Of a DNA stretch of 64,000 bases, positions 12,251 through 25,699 are shown in pieces. Source of the DNA: Tolypeutes matacus (lineage: Eukaryota > Chordata > Mammalia > Cingulata > Chlamyphoridae). The DNA is taken from assembly GCA_026826555.1 (NCBI GenBank), contig JAKSZT010037276.1, forward strand, positions 1,612,844 to 1,676,843, read 5' to 3'. Position numbers and translations under genes: made by a program. The notes beneath the pieces are model-generated. The model saw nothing but the letters and a program-made list of their open reading frames with translations, had not been told where the DNA came from and did no database searches. Every line of letters begins with the position of its first letter. Within the stretch, counting starts at the first letter, position 1.

Positions 12251-15050
12251 CCAGCATTCCACCACACCGTGTTGGAATATTTCTTATCGGACATGATAAA
12301 ATGTCATGACATTTTGCATACAGCCACCAACAAAACTCTATGTCCAAAACTCAATTTCCATGCCCTGCCTTCCCTATGTCTGGGGAGTTGTGTGAACGGG
12401 TTGTGGCTGTTTTAAATACTCTTGTGTTTTAATTTTTTCCACGTAGTGGTAAGTTGACAAGTGGGTATTTTTTCCTTTTACTTCTAATTTTGAGAATTAG
12501 AGCTTAGTTTTTTTTCTCCAGGATTCCAGTCTTCTCCTCTTTCTTTTCTGATTTTAGCAGTGCCTTCTGACATGTTGCTGTCATTTCCGAAGGGCTAATC
12601 ATCCATTCCCCAGAGCTCCAAATAATTTGTCTGCAGCATTGTTTGTTCAAAACCCACTTAAGAACCCTTCATTGGAGGAGCAAAAAAATGTCTTCCCAGC
12701 CTATTTGCTAAGAAGCGCTTCTTGGACGTTTTTCCTGGCTCACCATCGGCAGGATGACCGTGATTCTAGCTTTCCAAGTTACACCAGAGGGACAAATTGG
12801 AATCCAGGCCCGGAAGTTCAATTTCATATTACTTGAAAGGCTATCCATTGCATTAAATGGGGTGTATCCGGTGGTTGGTGAATTTAATAATGTTGACTCT
12901 TCGTTGAGATGACAACACTTGCTCATTCTATTCTCATTTATTCCTCTGCCCTGGGATTCCATTGCTCTGAGGTTCCCGGTTTAAAATACTATGGTTTTGC
13001 CAGTGATCTAGTTATTTGTGGGGAATTTATGCCAATAGATATGTGCAATTTCCAAAAAGGAATTTTTTACTCAGAAAGAATGAATGCCTTGAGGGAAATA
13101 GCATGATAAAAAAAAATATTTCATACGTAGAATTTATTATGGCCCAATCATGGACCTGGAATATGATAAATAGAATTTTATTTTTTTTTATTTCCATCAT
13201 CTCAGACTAATTATTTTCCTTTATATGTGTTTGTCCCTTATTATCACTTTCTTATTATTGTTTCTATCAAATCTTACCTAACATTACACTTCCTTGTAAA
13301 ATTAGCAATTTCTTTAGTCTAATTTCCATTTCAGTTTAAACTTTTACTTTGAAGACATTTTCATCAGCTTTAAAAAAGCCATTCATTGTTCTCTTATGTT
13401 AGGGTATATAGCACAAATCAATAAAATTGATAGAGAACACCCAAAAAATATTCAAGGTCATCCAGTAGGTCTCCTATGCTTGGCTGTGTCAACAAAGGAT
13501 TGAAAAGTGAAAAATTTCTTTATTCACCTAAGTTTTCTTTATTATAATTATTATAGAGATTTTTAAAAGTATAATAATGATTGAAGAGATGTTCGCACAC
13601 TTCTGTGAATCTACAAAACACCAGGGTATTTACACATGGGATAAATATGATATTGGCTTAAGAAGTATCAATAAAAGAGATTTAAAAAAAAATACTTGCA
13701 ATGTCAAGACATGTACACACAAGTTGAGCCATGGATCAAAGTTATTAGGGGTGTTTGAACAAAACTTTCTACAAGTTTTAAAAAATGAATCACATTTCAT
13801 TTTCCTGCTGCAGATGTGTGAATGGGACCCCTGTAAGTTGTTATGCTCTTTGAGTTTTTTGAGATCATGAGATTTGCTCTACCCTTAAAGATTATGTATG
13901 CTCATGAATGAATGATATCCATCACCAAAATTAGATTGACAGAAAGGTTGTCCAGAGTAAAACATGAAGGTTTGGAATTTCATATTTCTCTAGAGAGGTA
14001 TTCGTTTTTTTCTTCTTCATTGTTGGAGGCTATAATTATGTGTGTGTGTAGAATTGAGGGCTGTACCCTGTGCTTGATGGCTTAGTTCCTTGACTTTTAT
14101 GAACTGTTCAACTCCCACGTGGTATGCTTGGATAGCTGAGTCCCTCTTTGTAAACTTGTGGACCCTACCATTGCCTTTTCTCCCCTGGATGTGGGTGGGG
14201 GCTTTCAAAAGGTGTAGGATAAATTGTGAGATTTGGAGCTGTTTGTGTACTGTGTTCCTGGGTTTTTGATTGTGTATCTGTGGATTCCATTTTCTTTTTA
14301 AAAAAGTTGATTTTATTTCCAATATTTCCTGAAAAATCACAATATGACACATGAACAGTGATTTTTATATGGATAACTGCGCCACATACACTGCACTCCA
14401 GATCAAAGCAAAGAAGTCCAGAAAATCAGGAATGGTTTTCTTGAAACAAAACCTGGATCCTTCTTACTATTCTGTAAACAATGGGGAAGTCATGGAAAAA
14501 GTTCTCCTCTGAATTATCGATTGAAAATAATGATTATTCAAAACTAGAGGAATACCTGAAAATCATTCCTTTTCCTCCAATGATTATTCTCCAAATTAGA
14601 GTAGCTGAAAATTGTTTCATAAACTACTAGGAAGAAAATCTGTTCCAAAAATTTTTGTGCATAAAGTATTCCACATGAAATCACATCATTTAATTCTCTT
14701 ATATTTAAAAAGCTTGCTGTTTAAAAGGGTTAAGAATTTTCTTTGACAATTAGCATTCTCAGAGAATGTGGAAAAATTCTTTCTCTCTTAGTAAAGTTGT
14801 ATTTGTAGACGATAATTGAAATTTAACCATTCTTTTAAAATCTCTTTTTCACTGAGTACTTTAAAAAGGTTTTCTTTATTTTAAACACACAAAATTTGGC
14901 AATTAGAGACTGTCCTCCTAATCTGAGCTATGTCTTATTTTCACTGCCAAACCTCCACATTCTCGTTTCTGTAAATATATATTTCTTAACAGAATCTGTA
15001 AATTAACAAAACATTTATGCACTCGGTCACAATAACCTTAGCAATTTCCT
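12251..15050 (+). repeat. Macrosatellite unit U2
   Basis: A complete unit of 2,800 bp. Subtype C variants: CCAATAGATATG, TATGGCCCAATCAT, TTATCACTTTC, CACACTTCTGTG. Its first 250 bp shares private variants with U11 (CCACCAACAA, TATGTC, AACTCAA, TTTAAATACT). The 110-codon frame is interrupted after GGGAC at about 12795. Confidence 0.92.
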
Positions 15051-17124
15051 CCAGCATCCCACCACACTGTGGTGGAATATTTCTTACTGAACATGATAAA
15101 ATGTCATGACATTTTTCGGCCCAGACACCCACAATACTATATGTTCCAAATTCATTTTCCATGCCCTGCCTTCACCATGTCAGGAGAGGTGTGTGTACAT
15201 GTTGTGTCTGTTTTAAACACTCTTGTGTTTTAATATTTTTTCCACATAGTGGTGAGTTGACCAGTGGATATTTTTTCCATTTACTTCTAATTTTGAGAAT
15301 TAGAGCTTAGTTTATTTTCTCCAGGATTCCATTTTTCTCCAGTTTATTTCCAATTTTAGCAGTGCCTTCTGACATGTTGCTGTCGTTTCCAAAGATCCCA
15401 CCCTCCATTTTGCCAGAGCTCCAAATAGTTTGTCTGCGGCATTGTTTGTGCAACACCCTTCTAAGAACCTTTCATTAGAGGAGCAGAAAAAAGACATGCC
15501 AGGCTATTTGCTAAGGAGCGCTTCTTGGTCATTTTACCTGGCTCTCTAGGGCGGGATGGCAGTGATTCTAGCTTTCTAAGTTAAACTAGAGGGATTCCTT
15601 TGAAATCCAGGGTTGGAAGTTAAATTTCATGTTACTTGAAAAAGCTATCTCTTGCATTAAATGGGATGTATCAGGTTGCTGGTGACCTTTGAGCATGTTG
15701 ACTCTTCATTGATATGACAACACTTGCTCATTCTATTCTCATTGATTCCTCTGCCATGGGATTCCATTCTCTGAGGTTCCCTGGTTTAAATACTCTGGTT
15801 TTCCAAGTGATCTTGTTATGTGTAGGAATTTATGCCATTGACATGTGTGCAATTCCCAAAAAGGAATTTTTTACTCAGAGAAATGAATGCCTTGAGGGAA
15901 ATAGGATGATAAAAAAATATATTTATAATTTTATAGAGATTTAATTCCAAAGATTATTATGTCCCAATGTTTGACCTGGAATATAAAAAAATAATTTTAT
16001 TTTATTTTATTTCCATCATCTCAGACTAATTATTTTCCTTTTAAGTGTTTGTGCCTTAGTATCCCTTTCTTATTATTGATTCTATCAAATCTATTCTAAC
16101 CTTACACTTTCTTTTAAAATTAGCAAATTCTTTAGTCTAATTTAATTTTCAGTTTATAATTTTACATTGAAGACATTTTCATCAGCTTTAAATAGACCAT
16201 TCTTTGTTCTCTTTGTCCACATTATGGGGTATTGGGGTATATAGCACATATGAATAAAATTGATAGACAACCTCTGAAAAATATTCAAGGACAACCAGCA
16301 AATAACCTATGCTTGGTTGTGAAAACAAAGGATTGAAAAGTGAATAATTTCCTTATTCACCTGATTTTTCTTTCTTTATTATAATTTTATAGAGATCATT
16401 ATGTCTGAATGTTCTAACAGTAATATAATAAATAGAATTTTATTTTAATTTACAACCATCATCTCAGACTAATTATTTTCCTTCAAAAGTGTTTGTGCCT
16501 TAGTATTGCTTTCTTATCATTGATTCTATCAAATCTTATCTAACCTTACACTCCCTTTTAAGATTAGCACTTTCTTTAAGTCTCATATCCCTTTCAGTTT
16601 AGAATATTCCATTAAAGACATTTTCATCAGCTTTACAAAAGCCATTCATAGTTCTCTTTCTCCACATGATGGGGGTATGTGACCTTATAGCAGTAAACTG
16701 AGAGACAAACCAAAAATATTCTTCAAGGTCAGTCAGCAAACTAACTATGCTTGGCTGGTCAACAAATAATTGAAATGTATAATAATGATTGAAGAGATGA
16801 TGGCACAGATCAGTGAATCTACAAAAGACCAGGGAATGTACACATAGGATAAATATGATACTGGTTCAATATGTATCAATAAAAAAGAGATTTCTTTTAA
16901 AAAATAGTGGGAATGTCAGGATATGTACACACAAGTTGATATGCGCATCATAGTTATTAGGGGTGTTGAACGACGTTGTCTCCAAGTCTTCATAATGTGA
17001 GTTATATCTTGTTTTCACCACCAGATAGCCACATTTTTATGTTTGTAAAGATATACTTCTCAACAGAACCTGTAAACTAATAAAACATGAATGCCCTCAG
17101 TCACAATACTCATAGCACTCTCCT
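15051..17124 (+). repeat. Macrosatellite unit U3, with internal partial duplication and large deletion
   Basis: The unit is 2,074 bp. A segment of roughly 430 bp (about 15940-16385) is followed by a second diverged version of itself (about 16390-16760); the repeated motif TATAATTTTATAGAGAT occurs at both joints. At about 16988 the sequence then jumps from CTCCAAGT to the part near the unit end, removing about 1.15 kb. At 15715-15960 it shares variants with U15 (TGATATGACAACA, TACTCTGGTTTT, TAGGATGATAAAA, ATTCCAAAGA). Confidence 0.88.
15940..16760 (+). repeat. Internal partial duplication in U3
   Basis: Two consecutive versions of the ATTATGTC...GGATTGAAAAG segment lie head to tail, the second more diverged (ACAACCATCATC, CTTCAAAAGTG). 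The joint at 16378-16395 is in TATAATTTTATAGAGAT, also present at 15924-15940, so unequal recombination at a short identity is a simple explanation. Confidence 0.8.
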
Positions 17125-19922
17125 CCAGCATCCCACCACACCGTGGTGGAATATTTCTTACCAAACATGATAAAATATCTTGACATTGTTCCTGTGAGCC
17201 ACAGACCATACTATAGTTCAAAACTAATTTTCCATGCCCTGCGTTCACTGTAACTGGAGAGTTGTTTGTAAGTCATGTGTCTGTTTTAAAGACACTTGTG
17301 TTCTAATATTTTCCACATAGTGGTGAATTGAGCACTGGAATTTTTTTCCTTGTACTTCTAATTTTGAGAATTAGAGCTTAGTTTCTTTTCTGCAGGATTC
17401 CATTCTTTTCATTCTTTTCTATTTTTAGCAGTGCCTTCTCTCATATTGCTGTCTTTTCCAAAAGCACATCCTCCATTCTCATGAGCTCCAAAGAAATTGT
17501 CTAAGGCATTGTTTGTGCAACACCCACCTGAGGACCCTGAAGTGGAGGACTAGAAAAAGGTGTGTGAGGCCAGTTATTGGAAGCACTTCTTGGACGCTTT
17601 TCCTGGCTCACCAGTGGCAGGATGACCGTGATTCTACCTTTCTAAATTACACATGATGGAGCCCTTTGGAATCCGGGATGGAAGTTCAATTTCATGTTAC
17701 TTGACATGTCTATCCATTGCATTAAATGGGATGTATCAGGGGGCTGGTGACTTTTGATAATATTGACTCTTCATTGAGATGACAACACTTGCTCATTCTA
17801 TTCTCATTGATTCCTATGCCCTAGGATTCCATTGCTCTTAGTTTTCCTGTTTTAAAATACTATGGTTTCCCAAGTGATCTAGTTATGTGTGGGAATTTAT
17901 GCCAAGGAGATATGTGCACTTCCCAAAAAAGAATTTTTTAGTCAGAAAGATTGAATGCCTTGACAGGAAAACATGATAAAAAAAAATATTTCATTCCTAC
18001 AGATCATTATATCCTAATGTTCAACCTGAAGTTTAATAAATAGAATTTTATTTTGATTTATTTCCATCATCTCAGTCTAATTATTTTCCTTTATAAATGT
18101 TTGTGCCTTACTAACCCTGTCTTGTTATTGGTTCTATCAAATCTAATCTAACCTTTCACTCCCTTTAAAATTAGCAATTTCTTTAGTCTATTTTACATTT
18201 CAGTTTATAATTTTACATTGAAGACATTTTCATCAGTTTTAGAAAAGCCATTTATTGTTCTCTTTGTCCACATGTTGGCATAGAGAGCACATATCTATAA
18301 AATTGATAAACAACCCCCCAAAATATTCAAGGTCAACCAGCAAATCACCTATTCATGGCAGTGTCAACAAAGGATTGAAAAGTGAATAATTTCTTTATTC
18401 ACATGATATTTCTTTCTTTATTTTAATTATTATAATAATTTTGAAAAGGGAAAATGATTGAAGAGATAAAGGCACACCTCTGTGAATCTACAAAACACCA
18501 GGGAATGTACACATGGGATAAATATGATATCGGTTTAATATGTATCAATATAAGAGATTTCTTTTAAAAATAGTGGGAATGTCAGGATGTGTACACACAA
18601 GTTTAGCCGCCAATCATAGTTATTAGGGGGGTTTGAATGACGATCTCTCCAAGTTTAAAAAAATGTATCACATTTCATTTCCCTTCTGGAGATGTGTGAA
18701 CAGGACCCCTGTAAGTTGTTATCCCTCTTGAGTTTGTAAGATCATGAGTTTTGCTCTGCTCTTCAAGTTTATGTATGCTCATGAATGATTGATATCCATC
18801 ACTAAAAAATAGATTGAGAGAAAGGTTGGCCAGAGTAAAACATGAAGGTTTGGAATTACCTTTTTCTCCAAAGAGGTATTCATTTTGTTTTTCTTCATTT
18901 TTGGGGGATATAATCAGGGCTGCATAGATTGAGGGTGGTTTCCTGGGCTTGATGGCTTAGTTCCTTGACTTTTATGAACTGTTCATCCCCCCATGATATG
19001 ACTGGATAGCTGAGTCCCTCTTTGTCAACTTGTGGACCCTACCATCACTTTTTCTCTCCTGGATGTGGGGAGGGCTTTTCACAAGTTGTAGGAGAAATTA
19101 TGTGATTTGGAGCTGTTTGTCTTTTGTTTTCCTGGGTTTTTGTTTGTGTATCTGTGGATTCTGCTCTCTTTTTAAGAATGAGATTGATTTTATTTCTAAT
19201 GCTACTTGAAAAATTACAATATGGCCCACGATCAGTGATTTTTATATGGAGAACTTTGACACATACTCTGTACTCGAGAACAACCCAAAGAGGTTCAGAA
19301 AATGAGGAATGGTTTCTTGAAACAATACATGGAGCCATATAACCACTCAGTAATCAATAGAGTAGTCATGTAAAAAGATCTCCTCTGAATTATCAATTGA
19401 AAATAATGATTATTCAAAAATGTAGGAGTCACTGAGAAGCATTCCTTTTCCTCCAATGATTATTCTCCAATTTAGTGCAGTTTAATATTATTTCATAAAC
19501 TATTCAGAAGAAATTCTGTTCCAAAAATTTTTGTGAAAAAAGTATTCCATATGAACTCACATCATTGAAGCCTCTTACATTAAAAAACATTGCTGTTTAA
19601 AAGGGTTAAGTTTTTTTTTTCAATTAGCATTCTCACAGTACGTGGAAAAATTCTTTCTCTCAGTAAAGATGTATTTGTAGATGATAACTGATATTTAACC
19701 ATTCTTTTAAAATCTGTTTTTCACTGAGTCCTTTATAAAGTTTTTCTTTATTTTAAATACACAATATTTGCCAATTAGAGAATATCCTCCTAATCTGAGT
19801 TATATCTTGTTTACACCGCCAAATGACACCGTTCCTGTGTTTGTAAACATACATTTTGTAACACAATCTGTAAATTAACAAAACATTTATGAACTCAGTC
19901 ACAATACTCATAACATTTTCCT
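17125..19922 (+). repeat. Macrosatellite unit U4
   Basis: 2,798 bp. The region from about 16990 to 17500 matches U18 (57395-57900) at variants found nowhere else in the window: GCCCTCAGTCAC, CACTCTCCTCC, GTGAGCCACAGACCAT, TTAAAGAC, GTGAATTGAGCAC, CTCTCATATTGCTG. Confidence 0.92.
17133..17149. promoter_or_regulatory. 17-bp inverted repeat of the macrosatellite, perfect copy in U4
   Basis: CCACCACACCGTGGTGG has 7-bp perfect arms and a 3-nt loop. It is perfect also at 19931-19947 (U5), 22892-22908 (U6) and 57541-57557 (U18), and altered by one to three bases in most other units. It is the most recognisable non-AT-rich word of the monomer. A protein-binding role is a guess only. Confidence 0.5.
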
Positions 19923-21938
19923 CCAGCATCCCACCACACCGTGGTGGAATATTTCTTATGGAACATAATAAAATGTCATGACATTGTTCCCCCCAGCCAC
20001 CGGTAATACTATATATTCAAAATTCATTTTCCATACCCTGCCTTCACCATGTCTGGAGAGTTGTGTGTACGTGTTGTGTCTATTTTAAACACTCTTGTGT
20101 TTTAATTTTTTTCCACATTGTGCTGAGTTTACCAGTGGATATTTTTTCTTTTTACTTCTAATTTTGAGAATTAGAGCTTAGTTTCTTTTCTCCAGGATTA
20201 CATTCTTCTCCTCTTTCTTTTCCAATTTTAGCAATGCCTTTTGTCATGTTGTTCTCTTTTCCAAAGAGCCCATTCTCCATTCCCAAGGGCTCCTAATAAT
20301 TTGTCTGTGGCATTGTTTGTGCATCACCCATGTAAGAACACTTCAGTGGAGAGGCGGAAAAAGCCATGCCAGGCTATTTGCTCGGAAGCACTTCTTGGAT
20401 GTTTTTCTTTGCTCATCAAGGCAGGATGACCATGATTCTAGCTTTAAGTTACACCAGAGTGATCCCTTTGGAATCCAGGGCCGGAAGTTCACTTTCATGT
20501 TACTTGAATAGGCAATCCTCTGCATTAAATAGGACATGTCAGGCAGCTGGTGATTTTTATAATGTTGACTCTAAATTGAGATGAAAACACTTGCTCATTC
20601 TATTCTCATTTATTCCTCTGCCCAGGGATTCCATTGCTCTGAATTTCCCTGGTTTAAAATACTATGGTTTTCCAGGTGATCTTGTTATGTGTGGGAATTT
20701 ATGCCAAAGCGATGTGTACAATTCCAAAAAGGAATTTTTTACTCAGAATGAATGAATGCCTTGAGGGAATAGCATGATTTAAAAAAATTGTTTCATTCCT
20801 AGAGATAATTATGTCCCAGTATTTGACCTGTAATATAATAAATAGAATTTTATTTTAATTTATTTCCAACATCTCAGACTAATTGTTTTCCTTTATACTT
20901 GTTTGGGCCTTAGTATCCCTTTCTTATTATTGATTCTATCAAATCTAATCTAACCTTACACTACCTTTAAAATTAGCAATTTCTTTAGTCTAATTTCCAT
21001 TTCAGTTTATAATTTTACATTGAAGACATTTTCATCAGTTTTAAAAAAGCCATACATTATTCTCTTTGTCCACATGATGGATTAAAGAGCACATATCTAT
21101 AAAATTGATAGACAACCCCCCAAAAATATTCAAGGTTCACCAGCAAATCACCTATGCTTGGCTGTGTCAAAAAAGGATTGAAAAGTGAGTAATTTCTTTA
21201 TTCACCTGATTTTTCTTTCTTTAATATAATTATTATAGAGATTATGAAAATGTAAAACAATGATTTAAGAGATGAAGGCTCCCATCTGTGAATCTATAAA
21301 CCACAGGGAATATACACATGCAATAAATATGATATTGGTTTAATATTTATCAATAAAAGAGAATTCTTTTAAAAATAGTGGGAATGTCCAGAAATTTACA
21401 CACATGTTGAGCCATAGATCATAGTTATTAGGGGTGTTGGAACGACGCTCTATCCAAGTTTTAAAAAATGAATCACATTTCATTTTCCTGCTGGAGATGT
21501 GTGAATGGGAAGTCTGTAAATTGTTATGCCACTTGAGTTTGTAAGATATGAGATTTGCTCTTCTCTTCAGGTTTATGTATGCTTATGAATGAACCATATC
21601 CATCACTAAAAAATAGACTGAGAGAAAGGTTGGTCAGAGTAAATCATGATTTGTTGGAATTACCTTTTTCCCTAAAGAGGTATTCATTTTGATTTTCTTC
21701 ATTGTTGGAGGCTATAATCATGGGTGCATACAATCGAGCGCGGTAACCAGGGTTGTTGGCTTAGTTCCTTGACTTTTATGAACCATTCATCTCCCCCATG
21801 ATATTTCTGGATAGCTGAGTCTGTCTTTGTCAACTTGTGGACCCTGCCATCACCTTTTCTCCCCTGGATGTGGGGAGGATCTTTCACAAGTTGTAGGAGA
21901 AATTGTGAGATTTGGAGCTGTTTATCTTCTGTGTTTTT

Positions 21939-21976
<38 letters not shown>

Positions 21977-22883
21977 NNNNNNNNNNNNNNNNNNNNNNNN
22001 NNNNNNNNNNNNNNNNNNNNNNNNNNNNNNNNNNNNNNNNNNNNNNNNNNNNNNNNNNNNNNNNNNNNNNNNNNNNTTTTTTTTTTTTTTTTTTTTTTTT
22101 TTGTATATCTGTGGATTCTGCTTTCTTTTTAAGAAAGAGGTTGATTTTATTTCCAATACTTCCTGAAAAATTACAATATGGCCCATGAGCAGTGATTTTT
22201 ATATGGATAACTGCATCACATATCCTGCACTTGAGAACACCTAAGGAGGTCCAGAAAATTAGGAATGGTTTTCCTGAAACAAAATCTGGAGCCTTCTAAC
22301 CATTCAGTAAACAATGGAGAAGTCATGTAAAAAGATCTCCTCTGAATTCTCGATTGAAAATAATGATTATTCAAAAATGGAGTAATCACTGAGAAGCATT
22401 CCTTCTCCTCCAATGATTATTCTGCAAATTATGGTAGTTTAATATTATTCCATAAACTATTAAGAAGAAAATCTGTTACAAAAATTTTTGTTAAAAAAGT
22501 ATTCCACAGGAACTTACATCACTGAAGCCTCTTATATTTTAAAAAAACTTGCTGTTTAAAAGGGTTAAGTATTTCTTTTACAATTAGCATTCTCAGGAGT
22601 AGGTGGAAAATTTTTTCTCTTTTAGAAAAGATTTACTTGTAGACGATAATTGATATTTAACCATTCTTTTAAAATCTGATTTTCACTGAGTACTTTAAAA
22701 TGTTTTTATTTATTTTAAATACACAAACTTTGCCAAGTTAAGAATGTCCTCCTAATCTGAATTATATGTAGTTTTCATGACAAACTTCCACATTCTTGTG
22801 TTTGAAAATATATATTTCTTAACAGAAACTGTAAATTAACTAAACATTTATGCACTCGGTCAAAATACTCATAGCACTTTCCT
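19923..22883 (+). repeat. Macrosatellite unit U5, containing an assembly gap
   Basis: 2,961 bp including 100 N and flanking T-runs. Outside these the unit follows the common subtype A (AATTTATGCC, AAAAAGGAATTTTT). Confidence 0.9.
21941..22102. other. Assembly gap inside a T homopolymer
   Basis: 36 T (21941-21976), 100 N (21977-22076) and 26 T (22077-22102) replace the GGGTTTTTGTTTGTG of other units. Exactly 100 N usually marks a gap of unknown size. A minus-strand retroposon with a long A-tail could be hidden here, or the T-run may be an expansion that stopped the assembly. Confidence 0.95.
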
Positions 22884-25699
22884 TCAGCATCCCACCACAC
22901 CGTGGTGGAGTATTTCTTACCGAACATGATAACATGTCATGACATTGTTCCCCAAAGCCACCGACAGTACTATATGTTCAAAACTCATTTTCCATGCCCT
23001 GTCTTCACCATGTCTGGAGAGTTGTGTGTATGTGTTGTGTCTGTTTTAAACACTCATGTATTTTCATTTTTTCCCCACATACTGGTGAGATGACCAGTGG
23101 ATATTTTTTTCCTTTTACTTCTAATTTTTGGAATTAGAGCTTGGTTTCTTTTATCCAGGATTCCATTCTTCTTCTCTTTCTTTTCCAATTTTAGCAGTGC
23201 CTTTTGTCATGTTGCTGTCTTTTCCAAAGTGCCCATTCATCATTCCCAAGTGCTCCAAATAATTTATCTGTGGCATTGTTTGTGCAACACCCACCTAAGA
23301 ACCCTTCAGTGGAGGAATAGAATATAGATGTGCATGGCAATTTGCTAGGATATGTTTCTTGGATGTTTTTCCTGCCTCACCAACGGCAATATGACCATGA
23401 GTCTAGCTTTCTTAGTTACACCAGAGGGAGCCCTTTGGAATTCAGGGATGGATGTTCAATTTCCTGTTACTTGAATAGGCTGTCCATTGCATTAAATGGG
23501 ATGTATCAGGTGGCTGGTGACTTTTTATAATGTTGAGTCTTCATTCAGATGACAACACTTGTTCATTCTATTCTCATTGATTCCTCTGCCCTGGGATTCC
23601 ATTGCTCTGATGTTCCATTATTTAAAATACTATGGTTTTCCCATTGATCTAGATATGTGTGGGAATTTATGCCAATAGAAATGCACAATTTCCAAAAAGG
23701 AATTTTTTACTCAGAAATAATGAATTCCTTGAGGGAAATAGCATGATAAAAAAAAAATATTTCATTCCTAGAGATAATTATGGCACAATCATCGACCTGT
23801 AATATAATAATTAAAATTTTGTTTTCATTTATTTCAATCAACTCAGACTAATTGTTTTCCTTTATCTGTTTGTGCCTTATTATCCCTTTCTTATTATTGA
23901 TTCTATCAAATCTTATCTAACATAACATTTCTTTTTAAAATTAGCAATTTCTTAAGTCAAATTTCCATTTCAGTTTATACTTTGACATTAAGGACATTTT
24001 CATCAGCTTTAAAAAAGCCATTCATTGTTCTCTTTGTCCACATGATAGTGTATAGAGCACATATCAATAAAATTGATAGACAACACCCAAAAAATACTCA
24101 AGGTCAACCGACAAGTCACCTATGCTTGGCTGTGTAAACAAAGGATTGTAAAATGAATAATTTCTTTATTCACCTAATTTTTCTTTCTTTGTTATAATTA
24201 TTATAGAAATTTTAAAATGGCATAATAATGATTGAAGTGATGATGGCACACTTCTGTGAATCTACAAAACACCAGCAAAAGTACACATGGGATAAGTATG
24301 ATTTGGATTAAGATATATCAATAAAAGAGATTTCTTTTAAAAATAGTTGGAGTGTTAGGACATGCACATACAAGTTGAACCACAGATCATAGTTATTTGG
24401 GGTGTTTGAACGATGCTCTCTCCAAGTTTTAAAAAATAAATCACATTTCATTTACCTCCTGGAGATGTGTGAATGAGACACCTGTAAGTTGTTATGCACC
24501 TTGAGTTTCTTGAGATCATGACTTTTACTCTACTCTTCAAGTTTATGTATGCTCATGAATGAACAATATCCATCACTAAAAAATATATCAAGAGAAAGGT
24601 TGGCCAGAGTAAAACATGAAGGTTTGGATTTACCTTTTTCTCTAAAGTGGTATTCATTTTGTTTTTCTTCATTGTTGGAGGCTATAATCATGGGTGCATA
24701 GAATCAAGGGCTGTACCCTGGGCTTGATGGCTTAGTTCCTTGACTTTCATGAACCATTCATCTTCCACATTATATGCTTGGATAGCTGAGTCCCTCTTTG
24801 TTAACTTGTGGAACCTACCATTGCCTTTTCTCCCCTGGATGTGGGCAGGGTCTAACACAAGTTGTAGGAGAAATTGGGAGATTTGGAGCAGTTCGTCTTC
24901 TGTGTTCCTGTGTTTTTTATTGTGTATCTGTGGATTCTGCTTTCTTTTTAAGTATAAGGTTGTGTTTATTTCTAATACTTCCTGAAAAATTACAATATGG
25001 CCCATGAGCAGTGCTTTTTATATGGATTACTGTGTCACATACTCTGCACTCGAGAACAACCCAAAGAGGTCCAGAAAATCAGGAATATTTTTCTTGCAAC
25101 AAAATCTGAACCCTTCTAACCATTCAGTAAACAATGGAGTATTCATGTAAAAAGGTATCCTCAGAATTATATATTGAAATAATGATTATTCAAAAATGGA
25201 GTAATAACTGAGAAGCATTCCTTTTCCTCCAATGTTTATTATCTAAATTAGAGTAGTTTAATATTATTTCATAAACTTTTAGGAAGAAAATCTGTTCCAA
25301 AAATTATTGTGAAAAAAGTATTCCACATGAACTCACATCATTGAAGCCTCTTATATTGAAAATCCTTGGTGTTTAAAAGGGTTAAGCATTTTCTTTGACA
25401 ATTAACATTTTAAGAGTAGGTGGAAAATTCTTTCTCTCTTAGTAAAGATTTATTGTAGATTATAATTGATATTTAAACATTCTTTTAAAATCTGATTTTC
25501 ACTGAGTAGTTTAAAGTGTTTTTCTTGATTTTAAATACTCAAAATCTGCTGATTAGAAAATATCCTCCCTATCTGAGTTATATCTTGTTTTCACTGACAA
25601 ACTTCCACATTCTTGTGTTTGTAAATATATATTTCTTAACAGAATCTGTAAATTAACAAAACATTTATGAACTCAGTCACAATATTGAAGCCCTTTCCT
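22884..25699 (+). repeat. Macrosatellite unit U6
   Basis: 2,816 bp, intact. Subtype C at ATTATGGCACAATCATCGAC and CCAATAGAAATG; in the exon-like segment it has the AATAGAATATAG and CCTGCCTCACC variants also seen in U8, U13, U14 and U19. It carries the minus-strand frame at 24688-25005. Confidence 0.92.
24688..25005 (-). other. Recurrent minus-strand open frame, U6 copy (105 codons)
   Basis: The translation starts MGHIVIFQEVLEINTTLYLK and ends SHQAQGTALDSMHP. Related frames are open at 27504-27818 (U7), 33118-33558 (U9), 38969-39256 (U11) and 51167-51532 (U15). I recognise no family. Other units carry stops or frameshifts. Confidence 0.3.

Noticed and set aside
21884..22186. Frames reading through the N gap
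   Set aside because: They consist of poly-F or poly-K from the T-run plus unknown bases.
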